Shown here piece by piece: positions 62,340 through 64,000 of a stretch of DNA of 64,000 nt; within the stretch, counting starts at the first letter, position 1, and each line of letters begins with the position of its first letter. The DNA is taken from NCBI GenBank assembly GCA_021463195.1, contig JAJTXZ010000016.1, positions 1 to 64,000 on the forward strand. The letters are read 5' to 3'. Made by a program: the position numbers and the translations under genes. This DNA comes from Anaerolineae bacterium (GTDB taxonomy: Bacteria > Chloroflexota > Anaerolineae > UBA4142 > SHND01). Below the pieces are notes generated by a model. The model was not told where the DNA came from. It saw only the letters and a list, made by a program, of their open reading frames with translations, and searched no databases.

Positions 62340-62968
62340 ATTACGTTACGCAGCTCATGGGCGAAAATGAGCAGATCGTTTTGAGAGCGCGTCAAAGTTG
62401 GGTTGTGTTGATTCGCTCCGCGTTGGAAAATTTTTTGATTGCGCTCGCGCTGGTGACAGTCGCGGTCTTGTGGCAGCGCGCAAGCGCGGATAATCGAATC
62501 TATTGGATATTGCTGTTGTTGTTGTTGCCGGTCGGGCGTTTTATGTTGGGCTTTATTCACTGGCTCAACCGCGAATACATTGTGACGAATCGGCGCGTGG
62601 TCCAAGTGGATGGCGCCATCAATAAAAATGTCATTGACTCGTCGCTGGAAAAAGTCAACGATGTGCGTATGTCGCAATCAATTATCGGGCGCATGTTGGA
62701 TTACGGCGATATCGAAATTTTGACGGCGAGCGAATTGGGTATAAATCGTTTTCAGCGCATTGGCGACCCCATCAAATTCAAAACCGCGATGTTGAATGAA
62801 AAGGAAAAGCTGGGTTACGAAGAGAACCCGCTACCCGCGCCGGTGGCTGCGCCCGCGCCGACGGAAATCACCGTATTGTTGGCGCAGCTGAACGCGCTGT
62901 ATAAAGAGGGCCTGATTACGGCGGACGAATTCGCGAAAAAAAAAGCGGAACTGCTGGCGCGCATGTGA
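62336..62968 (+). CDS. Membrane protein with bacterial PH (bPH2) domain and SHOCT tail
   Basis: 210 residues. Two TM helices (about 25-45 and 52-75; LENFLIALALVTVAVLW, IYWILLLLLLPVGRFMLGFI) are followed by a bPH2-type domain: EYIVTNRRVVQVDGAINKNVIDSSLEKVNDVRMSQSIIGRMLDYGDIEILTA. A Pro/Ala linker leads to a C-terminal SHOCT motif (LLAQLNALYKEGLITADEFAKKKAELL). SHOCT often mediates oligomerisation. Role unknown. Its ATG overlaps the recombinase stop by four bases. Confidence 0.88.
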   Translation: MNYVTQLMGENEQIVLRARQSWVVLIRSALENFLIALALVTVAVLWQRASADNRIYWILLLLLLPVGRFMLGFIHWLNREYIVTNRRVVQVDGAINKNVIDSSLEKVNDVRMSQSIIGRMLDYGDIEILTASELGINRFQRIGDPIKFKTAMLNEKEKLGYEENPLPAPVAAPAPTEITVLLAQLNALYKEGLITADEFAKKKAELLARM

Positions 62969-62986
62969 GCGGCAAGCGCGCAGCTT

Positions 62987-63014
62987 TTGACAAACTTGTT
63001 ATTAGTCGTAAAAT
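62987..63014 (+). promoter_or_regulatory. Sigma70-type promoter of the KimA-like transporter
   Basis: TTGACA (62987-62992), 16 bases, TAAAAT (63009-63014). Transcript start expected near 63021. Confidence 0.75.
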
Positions 63015-63020
63015 TTTCAA

Positions 63021-63107
63021 CTTGTGGGGGACGCGCCTGGTCCGGCGCAATTGGGCCCCGGCGGGAAATCTCGCCGTGGGCTTTTGTTTTGCTCGAGAAA
63101 GGATTTC
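63021..63107 (+). promoter_or_regulatory. GC-rich structured leader of the KimA-like gene
   Basis: Contains two compact hairpins, GCGCC-tggtcc-GGCGC and CGGCG-ggaaatct-CGCCG, between GGGGG and GGGC segments, then AGAAAGGA before the ATG. It does not match the ydaO c-di-AMP riboswitch consensus I know. Could be a simple structured leader or an unrecognised regulatory RNA. Confidence 0.35.
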
Positions 63108-64000
63108 ATGAACACGCATCATCCATCACGCAAGCCGCTCGATGGAGTCAAAGGCGAAGCCGGAATGACCGACGCGCCTGCGCCGTTATCGTTGGATAAC
63201 GAACCTATTGCGGATGCGCCCGCAAAATCGCCCGAGTCCTCCGCGTCGGCGAGTGAAGCGAGCGCGAATGTGGTGAATCCTGACCTAACGGTCACGGAAA
63301 TCAAACAGGGTACGCGTCCGGGCGATGTCTATGTGCGACGGCGCGAACCGCATCGCCGCTTTTTTAGACGCGTTGGCCCAGGTCACTTTGTCGCCACCGA
63401 AGCGGCATCGCATTCACCGACGCCGCTGCAACGCGTCTATCGTGGCTTTAAAGCGTTTTTCATCGGGCGCCCGCTCGAAAGCGAACAAGAGATTCATGAG
63501 CGGTTGAACAAAATCAAAGCGCTCGCGGTCTTTTCTTCTGACGCGATTTCATCGGTAGCGTACGCAATTCCCGAAATTATGATTGCGCTCGCGCTCGCGG
63601 GCACCGCTGCACTCGGTTTTGCCATCCCTATCTCGGTTGCGATTGCGCTCCTTTTGAGTATCGTCGTCTTTTCGTATCGGCAGACTGTGTTGGCGTATCC
63701 GAGCGGCGGCGGTTCGTACATTGTGAGCCGCGAAAATATCAGCACGCACGCCGGTTTGATCGCGGCGGCGGCGTTGTTGATTGATTACATTTTGACCGTC
63801 TCGGTTTCCATCTCTTCCGGCACCGACGCGATTACTTCGGCGTTCCCCGCGCTGCGCCCCTATGCTGTCGAGATTTCGCTTCTCTTTGTCGGAATTATGA
63901 CCGTGTTAAATTTGCGTGGCGCGCGCGAATCTGGCACGGTGTTTGCGATTCCGACGTATGCCTTTATCGCTAGTTTGGGTCTGTTGACGATCTTGGGTTT
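63108..64000 (+). CDS. KimA-like APC-superfamily potassium/amino-acid transporter (3' end beyond window)
   Basis: First 297 codons, cut by the window edge. Residues 1-~130 are a hydrophilic, Ser/Ala/Pro-rich then Arg-rich cytoplasmic extension not found in typical members. From ~133, LNKIKALAVFSSDAISSVAYAIPE, YPSGGGSYIVSREN and LIAAAALLIDYILTVSVSISSGTDAI match the KimA (YdaO) potassium importer group closely. About six TM helices are visible before the edge. In B. subtilis KimA is controlled by c-di-AMP through riboswitch and protein; whether that holds here is open. AGAAAGGA is placed 6-7 bases before the ATG. Confidence 0.88.
   Translation, partial: MNTHHPSRKPLDGVKGEAGMTDAPAPLSLDNEPIADAPAKSPESSASASEASANVVNPDLTVTEIKQGTRPGDVYVRRREPHRRFFRRVGPGHFVATEAASHSPTPLQRVYRGFKAFFIGRPLESEQEIHERLNKIKALAVFSSDAISSVAYAIPEIMIALALAGTAALGFAIPISVAIALLLSIVVFSYRQTVLAYPSGGGSYIVSRENISTHAGLIAAAALLIDYILTVSVSISSGTDAITSAFPALRPYAVEISLLFVGIMTVLNLRGARESGTVFAIPTYAFIASLGLLTILG

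Noticed and set aside
63021-63107. ydaO-type c-di-AMP riboswitch before the KimA-like gene
   Set aside because: Leader is too short and lacks the consensus blocks I know.

Overview
The window is a 64 kb stretch of bacterial chromosome with moderately high GC and an extreme excess of GCGC/CGCG words. Many traits suggest the phylum Chloroflexota (Anaerolineae-like): zinc-ribbon-fused TopA, lipoproteins and PsbP-like proteins behind proline/threonine linkers, a BTAD-type regulator, a fused double PhnE, an archease gene and leaderless sigma70-type promoters. This placement is inferred from gene content, not from a marker tree. No rRNA, tRNA, CRISPR array or transposase was seen.

Layout. 1-2.5 kb: the 5' end of a BTAD regulator (minus, cut by the window edge, apparently frameshifted), a secreted C39-like peptidase and a beta-propeller lipoprotein. 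2.7-10.7 kb (minus): a translation/RNA unit nusA-ylxR-infB-nrnA-truB-ribF-archease, with rimP, ylxQ and rbfA missing from their usual places. 10.9-16 kb: an exported PsbP-like protein, Mn-type sodA, a small membrane protein and topA. 16.1-23.9 kb: M24 peptidase, an SbcD/YhaO-like phosphoesterase, a secreted subtilisin and a Rad50/YhaN-like ATPase carrying a transmembrane hairpin. 24-30.7 kb: a probable seven-gene unit running from a strong promoter to a strong terminator (orphan sugar-binding lipoprotein, inositol-phosphatase family, PsbP-like protein, CoA-transferase A and B, arylamine N-acetyltransferase, dGTPase-like). 30.8-33.2 kb: a two-TM protein and a degenerate CHAT protein. 33.5-38 kb (minus): HerA, beta-class DNA methyltransferase, EcoRV-like endonuclease and D12-class adenine methyltransferase in a tightly packed operon, the best candidate for an unusual defence system. 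38.5-43.3 kb: an SDR protein, then cinA-type amidase, uppP, PstS-like protein, HEAT/BNR protein and a 37-residue membrane peptide. 43.5-49 kb: a giant BspA-like surface protein. 49.4-55.5 kb: clpC, a reductase, an arsR-SRPBCC pair and htpG. 55.5-60 kb: phosphonate-type importer phnD-phnC-phnE, with phnE a double permease. 60.2-64 kb: Cys/Met PLP enzyme, tyrosine recombinase, PH/SHOCT membrane protein and the start of a KimA-like transporter.

Overlaid on the genes are short repeats. Heptamer arrays (AATCTCC type) lie between genes, inside topA and across the methyltransferase start codon. A 99-bp fold-back element with inverted ends occurs twice. Several other palindromes and inverted arrays lie between genes. 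One end of the 99-bp element supplies the stop codon of the CHAT gene.
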